A DNA stretch of 64,000 bases from Sialis fuliginosa (GCA_961205875.1 OY540810.1:16554001-16618000), one strand, 5' to 3'. Positions 36,063-48,069 are shown, numbered from the stretch's first letter. Made by a program: numbers and translations. The notes: generated by a model not told the origin, from the sequence alone.

Positions 36063-37469
36063 TTATTCTGACGTTTTGATTGCCACATAATTAATTGCCA
36101 AATCACGAGTAATAATGTAGGCACGGAGTATCTTTCCAATATTCTTGGTTATATCTACTGTCTTGTTTATTTAGCATAACAATTTGTAAATCTAAAAAAA
36201 GAAAATTATTATTCATGTCTTATAAACGAATTATATAAAATAGGGCTTATATAAAAAAATAATAATTTTATTTGTGATTACTTACCAATTTTTTTTTAAA
36301 ATCAACATCATTTTTAATTTTATCATTAAATTTAATAAAACTTTCTTCATTTTGTAGTGGAAGAATCATGTCAAATTCACTCTCAGAGTTACTGATTTCG
36401 TCACTCAAAATGCTTGTTGAATTATGAAGTTTTTCAATGACATTTTCAAGGCTTTGTAATCTGGTTGAATAATTGGTTAATTGACTTCCTAAATTTGACA
36501 AACGTTTGCCGATGCTTACAAAACAGCTCGATATGAATTGATGCAGATCTTCTGTAACAAAAAAAATCACGTTTCCAATACACATTAAAGAAAAAAAAAA
36601 CGATGTATGTTTTTACCTATTGTCATTGGTTGATTTGCACTGGTCTCGAGTTTTTCTTCAGCTTTTTTTTTTTACAATCCTTTTTGGATTTAATATATTG
36701 TTTGGATCTAATCCGTTAGTGTTGTCTTCATCACTGGAAAATTCCGTTGAAGTTGACTTAATGTCAGTGTCATCAGATGGGTGACAACTTGGGATTGAAA
36801 TCGATTTAGAATTCAATTTTTTTCTTTTTGTGTGTTGACTTTTAGGATTAGATGAATCTAACATTAAAAAAAATATATTTGTTGCATATTTATAACAAAA
36901 AATTTTACCAAAAAAAATTAAAACTACTTACGAATTTTTATACCAAGATCGTCTGTCCATTTCAATGCTGCTTGACTAAATTGTTTGTTAATGAGCTCTT
37001 TATTCTTTGCAACAAATTTGCGCTTCAGAGCCTTCTTATCAGTATCTACTTTTTTTTTGCAGATTCTTCATTTGCTGTCGAGTATACATATGGTTTTGTT
37101 TCTAACTCAACGATTTTATTTTCAGCTTCTTTATAAGTATCTAAAAAATTGATTAATAATATGTCAAAATATTTTTTTTGCTCATAAAAAATTAATAAAA
37201 TGTAAAAAAATTAATATTGTGGTAAAGAATTTATTTTAAAATAACATATCATTACTTACGAGCACTTCCGCGAATATCCACTAGAAATGTTGGCTATGTA
37301 GATTTGGGTGGTTCTAAATTTTTCACCATTTCTTGCAGTTCTTCGCATACATTTGGATCATCAAGCAGGCCTGGCATATATTTGCAATATACCTTATCAG
37401 AATCTTCTTCAAAATGAAGCCATGTATATATAATATAATATAATATAAGACGATATTTATGATCCATGT
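36063..37469 (-). pseudogene. Decayed five-exon DUF4806-type gene inside the transposon
   Basis: Read on the minus strand, exons 37260-37469, 36932-37140, 36617-36857, 36286-36551 and 36063-36191 have good acceptors and donors (gtaagt three times) and compatible phases. Exon 1 encodes WLHFEEDSDKVYCKYMPG; exons 2-3 are lysine- and serine-rich with possible nuclear signals (KALKRKF, HTKRKK). Exon 4 has a coiled-coil-like stretch (LTNYSTRLQSLENVIEKL) and then FDMILPLQNEESF..DFKKKL. Exon 5 has ITKNIGKILRAY..RDLAINY. The last two resemble the DUF4806 pattern. Damage seen: TAG at 37294-37296 in exon 1, a frame break at the 9-T run 37050-37058, another at the 11-T run 36663-36673, and TAA at 36171-36173 in exon 5. 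The 5' start was not found. The family assignment is from recalled pattern only. The function of DUF4806 proteins is unknown; its position inside a transposon suggests an element-encoded protein. Confidence 0.65.
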
Positions 37470-37959
37470 CTATAAAAAACAAAACAAAAAGTGGGTATGT
37501 GTACTTATGTACACGCGTTAGAAGTTATACTTATTTGTCGTGAAATTTTAAAACACTTATCAAAATTTGATTACACATTTCAAATATTAAAATCTTAGTT
37601 TTGGAAAAAAATTATTTGAAACAAGAAAATATTTCTTTTGCCTTAAAATTTTAACTCCAAAAATAAAAATCATTTGTTTAGACAAATGGCTACAGCTTAA
37701 AGATGTAAGTAGGTGAAAAAGTTACCTGAATTATAACAGATATATATTCAATAAACGTTAAAAACAATTATTGGATTAAACAACAGAATTATAAAAAATC
37801 ACTTGTAGCAGCATCAATCTTTACACAACAAATTTTTAATAACGACTGTTCAAAAATCGTATTATTGCTCATACGCAGTAGCTTAGCATCGTGAGAAAAT
37901 AAAATGTAACAAAATTTACCCCTTCCGCCAGCGCGTTCACATGAAACTATGTTCTATAC

Positions 37960-39767
37960 CAGTATTTCTCAAACTTTTTGAATTGAATCACTCATAATTG
38001 TGATTAATAGCGAAATTTAATATCAATAATAATTAATAACAAGTTAATAACTTATCTCGAGTACATCTTTGAACAAAATATTATTTGTATATTTTTCGAC
38101 ATTAACTTAACTAACTAATTGAGTTTACTTAAAATATTTTAAATTAAATTTAATGTGATGAGTGAGCGCGGCTTTGTTTTGATGTTGGTCAGTACTGAAA
38201 ATACCATTTCGTATAATAGGGCGAGCGGATTACAGCTATTTCGAGTACACTAACCAACCAATCGACGTTCTAGTGGCTAAAAATGATTTTATTAAATTCT
38301 TTATATTTTTCTGAGAAAAAACATCTATATACATGATATTTTTTTATGCGGTCCTTCAATAGGTACACACATTTTTTTGTTTAATAAATCTAAATCTGCA
38401 TTAAAAAATCTGAAAAAATTATGTAAGCTTCATTGGATTAAAATAAACATTTTTTGTCTCATAAACTTTTTTTTTAAAGCTATAGTTTTGAAGATAAAAA
38501 ATATTTTAACTTTAAAAATAGCGAAAAATTCGTATATTTGTGAATTTTTTTCTCGGTAACTAATTGTTCGATCAGAATAAAACATAAACAAAAAGAATCA
38601 GCCAACTTTAAACTATAATTAGATTTTTTTTCATTTTGATTATTACTGTAATTAAATGTAAAAACTTCATTAGAGCCGAACTCACTCCTTGCGCCGTAAA
38701 TCGATACCATGGCTGGCTACAATTTTCGTTTAATAATTGAAATATTTAAATACTGGGATGAAAGTTTCAATAAAAACACTTTAGAATATTTTTATTGCAC
38801 ATTTATTTGTTACAATTATTTTCTTTATTGTTACACTTATCAAAACATCTACAAACTGAACAACATTTTAAATCTAAATCCAAACAAGAGCATGTTTTAG
38901 CTGTACAAGGAAATTTTCCGCAACAAGAACAGAAATATTTTTTGTAGATGTTCTGATAAGTATAATATTATAATAAAGAAAATAATCGTGACAAATAAAT
39001 GTGCAATAAAAATATTCTAAAGTGTTTTTATTGATGCATTCATCCCAGTATTTAAATATTTCAATTATTATTAAATGAATGTTGTAGCCAGCCATGGTAT
39101 CGATTTACGGCGCAAAGAGTGAGTTCGGCTCTAATGAAGTTTTTACATTTAATTACAGTAATGATCAAAATGAAAAAAAATATAGTTATAGTTCAAAGTT
39201 GGCTGATTCTTTTTGTTTTTGATTTATTTTGATTGAACAATTAGTTTCCGAGAAAAAAAATCACAAATATACGAATTTTTCGCTATTTTTAAAGTATAAA
39301 TATTTTTTATCTTCAAAACAATTGATTTTAAAAAAAAGTTTATGAGACAAAAAATGTTCATTTTAATCCAATGAAGCTTACATAATTTTTTCAGATTTTT
39401 TAATGCAGATTTAGATTTATTAAACAAAAAAATGTGTGTACCTATTGAAGGACCGCATAAAAAAATATCATGTATATAGATGTTTTTTCTCAGAAAAATA
39501 TAAAGAATTTAATAAAATCATTTTTAGCCACTAGAACGTCGATTGGTCGGTTATTGTCATTTCTAAGCGAGCTAGACTCGATAATCCGCTCGCCTATAAA
39601 TAAGTTGGTTGCAAATGGCAAGAGAACTGTCATTGTTAATTCAGCGAATAGTGGACACTGTTTTCACACCAAGTAAAAAATAATTGTTTGCTTACTAAAC
39701 TCGGTTTATGTCATCAATTTTTCTGCGACCTTCCTAGGAGTCGCGACCCACACTTTGAGAATCACTG
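37960..39767. mobile_element. Nested palindromic hAT element
   Basis: The ends CAGTATTTCTCAAA (37960) and, inverted, CAGTGATTCTCAAAG (ending 39767) are flanked by perfect TTCTATAC duplications at 37952-37959 and 39768-39775. Inside, 38213-38855 and 38941-39600 form long inverted arms around an 85-bp loop; GGCGAGCGGATTA marks the outer edge of both arms. It is inserted in the 35.0-41.4 kb transposon and so is younger than it. Both arms hold mirrored open frames (starting MAGYN) that simply reflect the symmetry. Confidence 0.95.
38803..38970 (-). pseudogene. CXC-like cysteine cluster remnant in the palindrome loop
   Basis: On the minus strand a frame of about 55 codons ending at TAA 38803-38805 encodes YFCSCCGKFPCTAKTCSC, then LDLDLKCCSVCRC, then FDKCNNK. 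The spacing C.CC....C....C.C......CC..C.C...C.N resembles CXC (tesmin/TSO1-like) zinc-binding motifs, which also occur near the C-terminus of some transposon proteins. No start or upstream domain is present, so this is a fragment captured at the centre of the palindrome. The similarity is by eye and should be treated as tentative. Confidence 0.5.
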
Positions 39768-39775
39768 TTCTATAC

Positions 39776-40600
39776 TTGTGTCGGCATGTCAAAAGAAACG
39801 CAACAATGATTTTTTCTATGCTGGTCGGGACTTGCAAATTCGAATAAAATTAAAGGTTGTTTTACACCGGCATATGGAGCATTTATAAAGGTTGTTTTAG
39901 GCATTTTGACCAGTTTATATATAATTCATAAATAATAATTAGCAAAGATTTACTTACTTTCAAATATAAAAAATGTTGATATGCAGATTTGAACATACCC
40001 TATTACACTTACAATTAAATTTTATCACTATTTTTTACCACAGTGAATAATTCGGTTCTTTCACAATTTTTTTTATACACTTGATCGATTCTATGAGGTT
40101 TTTTTTATAAAACTAACATATTTCATATTCAGAAACAACATGTATATTAAAACATTTTAATAAAAAAAAAATATTTTTTTATAATCTATACTTCATACTT
40201 GCAATTCAAGTATAAATGTTTGCTACTAATTTTACTTAGAACTGCATTCAAATTAAATTTTAAATCTGCATAAGTCACAATTTTATAAAAATGCAAAATA
40301 AATATACCAAGTTTTATACTTGAAACTACACAGCAGAATTAGAAGATTACATAAAACTATATGATTGTAAGAGACACTAGTAAAAATATAAACAAATCTA
40401 AAGTAATTAAAGTTTTACAATTTTTCAATCACTTTTTGCAATTTGGATTACGTATTTCAGTTAGTCATTTTTTTGATAACTAGTAAGATTAGACTACAAA
40501 TAGGTATAGAAATTTTACAAAATTTTAGACTTGAAATTACAAACAAGAATTGTAAAAATACATAGCGCTCATGACTTGAAAGAAATTTTGTAAAAATGCA
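39776..40600. other. Interior of the 35-41 kb transposon, no gene recognised
   Basis: Between the nested hAT element and the right array. AT-rich; a duplicated 'aaaggttgtttta' near 39853 and 39889 is the only local structure seen. It may have held upstream exons of the DUF4806-type gene, but none were identified. Confidence 0.4.
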
Positions 40601-41382
40601 AACAGAATTTTCAAAAAAAAAGTAATGATTTGTAAATTTCCTGTAATTGTAACTGCAAGTTTCGGTTAGTAATTTTACTATTAATCTTGGTAAAATCAAA
40701 ATCCGAATATGTGTAGAAATTTTACAAAGTTTTAGACTTGAAATTACAAATAAGAATTGTAAAAATACATAGCGCTCATGACTTGAATGAATTTTTGTAA
40801 AAATGCAAACAGAATTTGAAAAAATAAATAATAATTTGTAAATTTCCAATCACTTCTTGAGATTGTAATTGCAAATTTTGGTTAGTAATTTTACAGATAA
40901 ATGTGGTAAAATTAAATTCCGAATATGTGTAGAAATTTTACAAAGTTTTAGACTTAAAATTACAAACAAGACTTGTAAAAATACATAGCGCTCATGACTT
41001 GAATGAATTTTTGTAAAAATGCAAACAGAATTTGAAAAAATAAATAATGATTTGTAAATTTCCAATCACTTCTTGAGATTGTAATTGCAAATTTTGGTTA
41101 GTAATTTTACAGATAATTGTGGTAAAATTAAATTCCGAATATGTATGGAAATTTTACAAAACTTTAGATTTAATTCTACAACTTTGAATGGTAAAATTAC
41201 AACAAGTTTCTGACGAATACAAAAAATTTGTAAAATTGCAACCTGCTTAGTACTCTTGTTATTACAAATTGCAATATTACTACGAATGCGTTTGAAAATT
41301 CCAATACAATACGAGAGTTTGTAATTTTACAAAGCAACTGCTTAGTAAAAATGTAGTAAATTTACAAAAATTTTTAACAGTG
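40600..41382 (-). repeat. Right sub-terminal array, about 206-216-bp unit
   Basis: 'tttgtaaatttcc' recurs at about 40629, 40835 and 41051, giving periods of 206 and 216 bp. Each unit includes 'agtaattttac', 'tacatagcgctcatgacttg' and 'atgcaaacagaattt'. Units are near-identical in part. This array mirrors the left array in motif content (GTAATTTTAC) though not in exact sequence. Confidence 0.85.
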
Positions 41383-41384
41383 TA

Positions 41385-42845
41385 TAAATCGTCTTATTAG
41401 TTTTTAAAATAGTGTTTTTGATATTACATTATTTATTTCACTGTTTTTTTTTATTTTGTGTTTACATTTGTTACGATTGTGCACGGTTCATTTTTTTGTT
41501 GTTGTTTTTTGGATTGCGTTAAGATCAACTATGATTGTATAATACTTCTATGTAATTAAGGTAATTTTGTATTTAAATAAGCCTACTTATAATAAATTAA
41601 TTATTGTTAATTTTTACACTGGGTTTTATTCTAATTCATTACGTTATAACGTGAAACAATAGATGTTATTCACGTCAAAAGTATCTGTATCAAAACTGAT
41701 ATTTTATATTTCTAAAAACCCTATTATGAAATACTACTTATATTATTATTGCGAACAAAAAATATCTGAAATATTTGTATTCTGCCTGGATTTTTACTCT
41801 ACCAATATGTACCTGGCTATACCAGTTGTAACTAAAAATAAATATTCCCTCACCCTTATGAAAACAAGGTATGAACTTTTAATCGATTTGGCAACAAACG
41901 TTAACCGGCTAGATTAAAAAATACTAAACGATATTTCTTTGATAAGATCTTCTAAATACTTGGGAGTGTGGGAAGAAGACGATTATATTGATTTTCAGGA
42001 ACACACAAAATGTGTTTTTAGAAAATACATACATTTACCTACCTACAACAAATAAACGTGTGTTGGCGTAAATATCATTGAAAATAATATTCCAAATGCC
42101 AAATCTCTTGATTTTAGTTGTTTGTGATATTATATGACGCACATATGAATTCAGATTTGCTTATATAAATTCCCAGAGCACTAACATTAACAATTAGTGG
42201 AATTTTACTTTAGAAATACTAGAATATAGTTAATATTCAAATAGATATAACTGAATGGTATGCGAACTTTGAACTTTCATGATAATATACAGATAGTTTT
42301 GCTTTTGTTATTGATGAAGAGGCGGACTCTGAGAGCTTTTAGATGTAAATTTGAAGCTTCAAATATTCTTGTAGTTTTGGTCGCCATCCTGATGAACGTT
42401 TCGGCACATGTATTTTTTGTGACGAAAATTAACTTAAATACGTTTCGGACAAAAGTCTTGTTTTTGCACGTAGAATCAGAATATAGGTCCTCATAAAAAA
42501 TATTACTATGAAATGAAATTACGAAAGAAATAAAATAAAAAATATCATGATATTGCCTCCTCCAAACTGAGTAACTTTTGTCTGAATAGTTTTTCTTTTC
42601 GCTTTCTTTTTAGCTTACTTTTTGAAATAAAAATATTATTTTGAATCGATATATTAATTGATGTTTCTATAAATTTAATAATAATAATATATACACATCT
42701 ATTTTTATGAAATTAAATGTAATTAATTATATCCTACTCAAAACAAAATCAATTTTTTAAATCGTCTTGTTCGAATAATTACTTGTAAGTACCCCCGGGA
42801 CTTTATAAACCACTTTAAACCTGGACGGTAAATTTATAAACCGAT
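41385..42845. other. Intergenic or intronic DNA, no gene
   Basis: Open frames of 78-84 codons at 41663 and 42260 have no recognisable domain, no codon or splice support and were not called. No repeat termini located. Confidence 0.4.
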
Positions 42846-42847
42846 TA

Positions 42848-44413
42848 TACAGGGTAGTTCAATAGTGCGTCCGGCTTTCCTAGCGCACGTCCTGTAGGAG
42901 ATAGAAAAAAAAGTTTGGTACATAATATTATTGGTTTGAAAAGACCAACGTCGTAAAATTATTTTCAACAATACAGGGTGTCCCATTTTTGCACTATAAC
43001 AAAAACAAAGATTTTTTTAAATGGAATACCCTATAACGTTTTATGTCGTCCGATGTCATTTTTTAACCTCTACATTAACGTCTGTTAATTTTTTAATTTA
43101 GTGACAGTGTTGCCAAATTAAAAAAAAAATCCGAAAAATTATCCATATTCAGGTTCAACTATAAAAAATCGTAGCGACCTCGTTTTTTTTTGAAGTGATG
43201 AATTTTTTAGCAATAATGTTAGTCCAGGTAAAGAGTAACATTTTGGTAATAAACAATTTTAATTTAGTTCTACAGGGTGTTAATAAAAAAATGCCAAAGT
43301 TTGCAATCTTCAAAATGATAAAACTCATTTTTTTCAAATGTGACTACCCTTTTTTTATTTCACTATTCGATGGGTTTTTTCTCCTTTTCAATTTGTATAG
43401 GAAATATCTTATGCCTAAACCCCATACTTTCTGAGATATTCAATAATTTTCACAAAAGTAACCATTTCACCACGTTTTTATGCACCGAAGTAGGCCAAAC
43501 AAATGCAAAATAAATGTGAAACAATTACAAAACAAATGCCCGTGAATTGATTTGTGCTTAGATCAAAATGGAAGACATTTTGAACATTTATTGTAGTCTT
43601 TTATCTTTTATATGTATTTTCAATTTTGTTACTTGTCATAGTTTTTTGAATAAAATAAAAATTTTTATTACACAAGTATTATCCGTTTTAATTATAAAAT
43701 TTAATCAAATGTTACATTGATACTTAAGTACTTACATTTTTGCATTTCTTTTGCATCAGCACAGCCTACTTCGGTGCATAAAAACGTGGTGTAATGGTTA
43801 CTTTTGTGAAAATTATTGAATATCTCAGAAAGTATGGGGTTTAGACATAAGATATTTCCTATACAAATTGAAAAGGAGAAAAAAACCCATCGAATAGTGA
43901 AATAAAAAAAGGGTAGTCACATTTGAAAAAAATGAGTTTTATCATTTTGAAGATTGCAAACTTTGCCATTTTTTTATTAACACCCTGTAGAACTAAATTA
44001 AAATTGTTTATTACCAAAATATTACTCTTTACCTGGACTAACATTATTGCTAAAAAAATTCATCACTTCAAAAAAAACGAGGTCGCTACGATTTTTTATA
44101 GTTGAACCTGAATATGGATAATTTTTCGGAATTTTTTTTTTAATTTGGCAACACTGTCACTAAATTAAAAAATGAACAGACGTTAATGTAGAGGTTAAAA
44201 AATGACATCGGACGACATAAAACGTTATAGGGTATTCCATTTAAAAAAATCTTTGTTTTTGTTATAGTGCAAAAATGGGACACCCTGTATTGTTGAAAAT
44301 AATTTTACGACGTTGGTCTTTTCAAACCAATAATATTATGTACCAAACTTTTTTTTCTATCTCCTACAGGAAGTGCGCTAGGAAAGCCGGACGCACTATT
44401 GAACTACCCTGTA
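42848..44413. mobile_element. Mariner-like foldback with iterated terminal motif
   Basis: The ends TACAGGGTAGTTCAATAGTG and inverse are flanked by TA at 42846-42847 and 44414-44415. Arms 42848-43496 and 43765-44413 are near-perfect inverted repeats; the loop is about 268 bp. The terminal word TACAGGGT recurs inside each arm, at 42972 and 43271 on the left and inverted near 43982 and 44281 on the right, so six copies point outward. TA duplication and TACAGGGT ends fit Tc1/mariner-type MITEs. No transposase. Confidence 0.9.
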
Positions 44414-45519
44414 TACTGAACTGTTCAATTAGAGACTAACGAAAAACTACCATAATCGAGTCAAACTCAAATTATTTGAAATCATACATGCATTTTTATT
44501 TCTATATACTATGTACAGTCACCTGCAGATCTCGTCTGGCACCCTAAAGGCCATAATCGCTTACAAAAGATTTCAAATTTAAAGACAAACATCATCGGTT
44601 ATCTTTTTCTAGGGCGGAGCTTACACTTACAGTTATAACATTTTAAATAAAAACAATAAATATACTTCCATTTCAAATAATGATTTATTATTACAAATTT
44701 TGCTTTTGTTACCTAATTTCTTATATTTATTATAGTTATTTACTTATGTATATTTTAAATCTAATATGTATGTATCTACAATTTATATTGGATTTGAATA
44801 TTATTTTATACATTTTAACAATTAAATATTAATATATTATTTTTTGCTATTACATTTTACGTTTTACACATCATATTTTTCGAGATAAGCGGTAAAAGAT
44901 ACAAAAATAACCTAGGTAGAGTTAATTAATTAATTGTATAAACAATCAATTTTTATAAAAATTGTGTAGTGTGTAATATACAATAAAATAACTCTAAAAC
45001 TACTGAACCGATTTTAATGCGGCTTTCACCAATAGATAAATAATTGTTCGGAGCAGTTTTTTGGCTATTATTTTTTTAATGTTGCTGCTTCTATAAAACA
45101 ACTGTATTTGTAAAAAAAAATCAACAATAAGATTTCAATGCCACTATTTGCCATATTGATAAATTTTACATTTTGCTTTTTATGGCCACAATAGATTATA
45201 TAAGTCTTTGGAAACACATACAAACAGTTTTACAAAAATAAAGGTTTTGCAAAAAATTGTATTGTGAATCATAAAGAAGCATGATTCCATTTTTAATAAT
45301 TTAATTAAACAAAAACAATTGAAGATATCAGGTCCTAATTTTCAGTTAATGTTCTGTACTACAAAATGTTTATTTTCCAGGGATATCAACTTAAAAAACG
45401 TTAAACTTGTGTGTTTTCAGCCATTTTTATCAGCGTAACGGATAAACAAATGATTTTTTTTTTTTAATTTCAAAATTTTACATAAATTTTTTTTTGTATA
45501 ATACTTATTTAGACCGCTA

Positions 45520-45720
45520 TTTACCAAAAATCAGAAAATCTTAAGAATTTTGCAAATGAACCATGGATAACTCCTGTCGCGGACAACCAAAATCGGATCA
45601 AACTTAGGCTATTATTCTACACTTGTAACAAATGCTGCTAGTATTAAAACTGTACCCAAAAATAATCTGTTTTAGCCTCCACAGCCTGGACTATTAAAGT
45701 TGTAGAGAACATTATTTTCT
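45520..45720 (+). repeat. Dispersed repeat, copy 1
   Basis: Shares 'acaaccaaaatcggatcaaa', 'cttaggctattattcta', 'aaaactgtacc' and 'tgttttagcctccacagcctg' with 51660-51830 in the same orientation. Non-coding fragment. Confidence 0.65.
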
Positions 45721-45849
45721 ATAATTTATGTTCTATTCTTTTTTTGTATCTTTTATGAATTGACCAAAAATAATAATTTAGTTTTATTTAAAATTAACTT
45801 TAATAATATGAAATCTATATACAAGTTATCTATGAAAATAAAATCATTT

Positions 45850-46330
45850 ATTGCTTCCTCGCAATATCGAAGATACGAGAAACTATATGATCGTTTCAGA
45901 TTGAGACAAAAAAAAACTTCTCCAATTTCAAAATTTTAAATTGATTTATCCGTTTCACGCCAAGACAAACACTTTTCGTTCCGTGTCTGTCTGTCTGTCC
46001 GTGTGTCCGTCCGTCCGTCCGTCCGTCTGTCCCCTGAATCCTTGTCACACGCATAACTCATGAACCACTGAACCGATATTATTGAAACTTGATCGGACGG
46101 TTGGGTTTGGTTTGAGGACGGTCCCATTTAAAAATCATCAAAATCGTAAGTAAGGGGGAGGGGTGACACCCCAAAATATTTCTTTTTTCAAGATATCTCA
46201 AGAACGGCACATGTTACGAGAAAATTTTATAGAATATTTTTTGTAGAGCATTAAATTTCCTATAATATGGGTCTACAATGTTTGTTGTAAAATATTCCCT
46301 TACAAAGATTTATCTCAATTTATTTTAAAA
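45850..46330 (-). repeat. Dispersed repeat with GTCC microsatellite, copy 2
   Basis: Inverted counterpart of 15015-15492, including 'cgcaatatcgaagatacgag', a 'gtccgtccgtccgtccgtc' run near 46005, and 'cctataatatgggtctaca'. The apparent open frame across the run is a repeat by-product. Confidence 0.85.
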
Positions 46331-46371
46331 ATTCGTGTTTTGTTTTTCTAAATTGATATTTGATTGGATAT

Positions 46372-46453
46372 ATTAAATGTCATTCTGACGTTTTAAATGT
46401 CATTTTGGCGTTTTAAATGTCACTTTGACGTTTTAAATGTCATTTTGACATTT
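46372..46453 (+). repeat. 20-bp tandem repeat, about four units
   Basis: The unit 'cattttgacgttttaaatgt' starts at 46381, 46401, 46421 and 46441 with single-base variants. The period is exactly 20 bp. Confidence 0.9.
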
Positions 46454-46489
46454 GCATAAATTTAGATTTAGATTGAAATTGTCAAAAAA

Positions 46490-46680
46490 TTAAAAATATA
46501 TGAAAAAATATTGAGGTGCGTTTTATGAAAAATTTCGAACTAAGATTTTTTAGTAAAATTTGTATAAAAATTAAATGGTTAACCAATGCCAGGCAATTTA
46601 TCTGAACACTATCGGTTTTAGTGAATTTATCACGAGGAAGCACTGTGCATTTACTTGGCAGATGTTTTATTATAACTGTC
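46490..46680 (-). repeat. Dispersed repeat family R1, copy 1
   Basis: Carries 'gccaggcaatttatctgaac', 'acgaggaagcactgtgcatt' and 'tacttggcagatg'. The same words occur at 48960-49105, 51440-51600 and 63430-63690. No coding capacity. Confidence 0.7.
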
Positions 46681-48069
46681 AATTAAATAGATGTATAAAT
46701 AAATAAGAAGCCATTGACAAAACAACATTTTTTTAAGCATTAAAATTATTATACCAATTTATAATAAAAAAATAAAAACATTTGAAATAAAATCACATAA
46801 TAGAATTAAAATATATCTCGAACATTAACAAAAACAACAATTAAAGTAATGTAGTTTATATTCAATTTCTTAGCAGAAAGTATTAACTAATGTAATTTTC
46901 ATCTGTATCATGATGTATAAAAAAGTCTTGTGTCGACCAGGGTAGTTTATTTGCAATAATAATTTGCGTTTCTTGTAATATAAATATAAGCAATAAAATG
47001 ACTACCTTTGCAATAACACATGCGTTAATTTTAACCCACTCGTAGGTATACATAAAAAATATAAAAATTTCAAATTCCTTTTTTATAGTCATTAGGCATT
47101 ATAATGACTAGTTTAAAATTTTCAAATTTTTAAATTACATTTAAAAAGGTGCAATGGCTATCACTGGACTTTCATTGTCGTTTGTTAACGACTACAGATC
47201 GGCACATAGCCATCAAGTCGAAAATAATCAGAATGGGTTCAGAGAAGGTTAAAATGGATATTGCCATCAAAATCCGAAATTGAAAAAATTGGTTTCACAA
47301 TACTAACTTCAAATTTGAGAGGGGGGTAGACAAAACAAGTTTTGAAGTTCGAAGCAAAAGAATTGTAGTATATTAAATTAAGAAATTTTTATTTGATTTG
47401 CTATAGTTTTACATATGTTGTTTCTTATGGAGTATGACCCCTATGATCCCACCCCCTTTATTTAAATTACTTTAAATTTATAAGTTTTTTAAGGGGAGCA
47501 TAACATTAAACGAATATCATTCGCCGTTCAGTGGGGTGGGGCTTACATACTCCTACCCCCCTTCAAAACGTTTTAATCTTCACCTTATCCATATTAATGA
47601 GACATATAATTTTATATCAAGTTTAATATATTTAAATACTAAAATTCGTAATATCAAATATTTATTGCCACAAAATTTACTTATACAATTTTCAATAGAT
47701 TGCATAATAATTTAATTTTAATCGCACAAATATATATGAGTACTATAAACGAAGAGTAGTTCTTTATCTAGCAAATGAATTTCAAAATATCTGTCTTTGT
47801 TTGATTCATGGAGAAATGATTTAAATATTATAATAATCAAATGGGAGGAGCCTACTAGTTTGTGATAAACGAAAATGAATACAAATTGCAAGACCATTAA
47901 TGCAGGTGACTGTACCTGATTATTTTTTCGCAATTTTTTTGTTTTTTAACAAATTCAATCTAAATCTAAATTTTTCTCCTATGCAAACATCAAAATGGCA
48001 TTTAAAACTCCTATAAGGTAAAAAGCAACGATTGAATTATAAAATTAATTAATAATAAATGTTTTATTT

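Larger units (their letters stand above)
35021..41382. mobile_element. 6.4 kb DNA transposon with CACTGT ends and sub-terminal repeat arrays
   Basis: Left end CACTGTCAAAAATTTTTTTA at 35021 and inverted right end CACTGTTAAAAATTTTTGTA ending at 41382 are flanked by TA (35019-35020 and 41383-41384). Each end continues into a tandem array rich in GTAATTTTAC. Between the arrays lie a five-exon DUF4806-type pseudogene on the minus strand and a nested hAT element (37960-39767). CACTG-type ends with sub-terminal repeats and a short duplication recall the CMC (CACTA/Mirage/Chapaev) superfamily; that assignment is inference, and no transposase was recognised. The 2-bp duplication alone is weak, but the matching ends and mirrored arrays are strong. 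Confidence 0.8.
44516..47912. mobile_element. Possible 3.4 kb element with CAGTCACCTGCA ends
   Basis: CAGTCACCTGCA at 44516 is matched by its exact inverse ending at 47912, each bordered by TA (44514-44515 and 47913-47914). The arrangement suits a Tc1/mariner-type transposon. Similarity beyond 12 bp is slight, and no transposase was recognised inside; the interior contains other dispersed repeats. Chance pairing cannot be excluded. Confidence 0.35.

Noticed and set aside
38709-39095. Mirrored frames starting MAGYN on both strands
   Set aside because: They are the same sequence in the two arms of a palindromic hAT element. Composition is AT-driven and no domain is recognisable.
42360-42450. 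CTGATGA followed by GAAA on the plus strand as a hammerhead
   Set aside because: No stem II can be formed between the two core parts and no cleavage triplet is suitably placed.
43155-44105. Paired 60-79 codon frames on both strands
   Set aside because: Both arms of the mariner-like foldback give the same frames in mirror image.
45936-46127. Frame with a DRRTDGRTDTRTD stretch
   Set aside because: Low-complexity translation of a GTCC microsatellite in a dispersed repeat.
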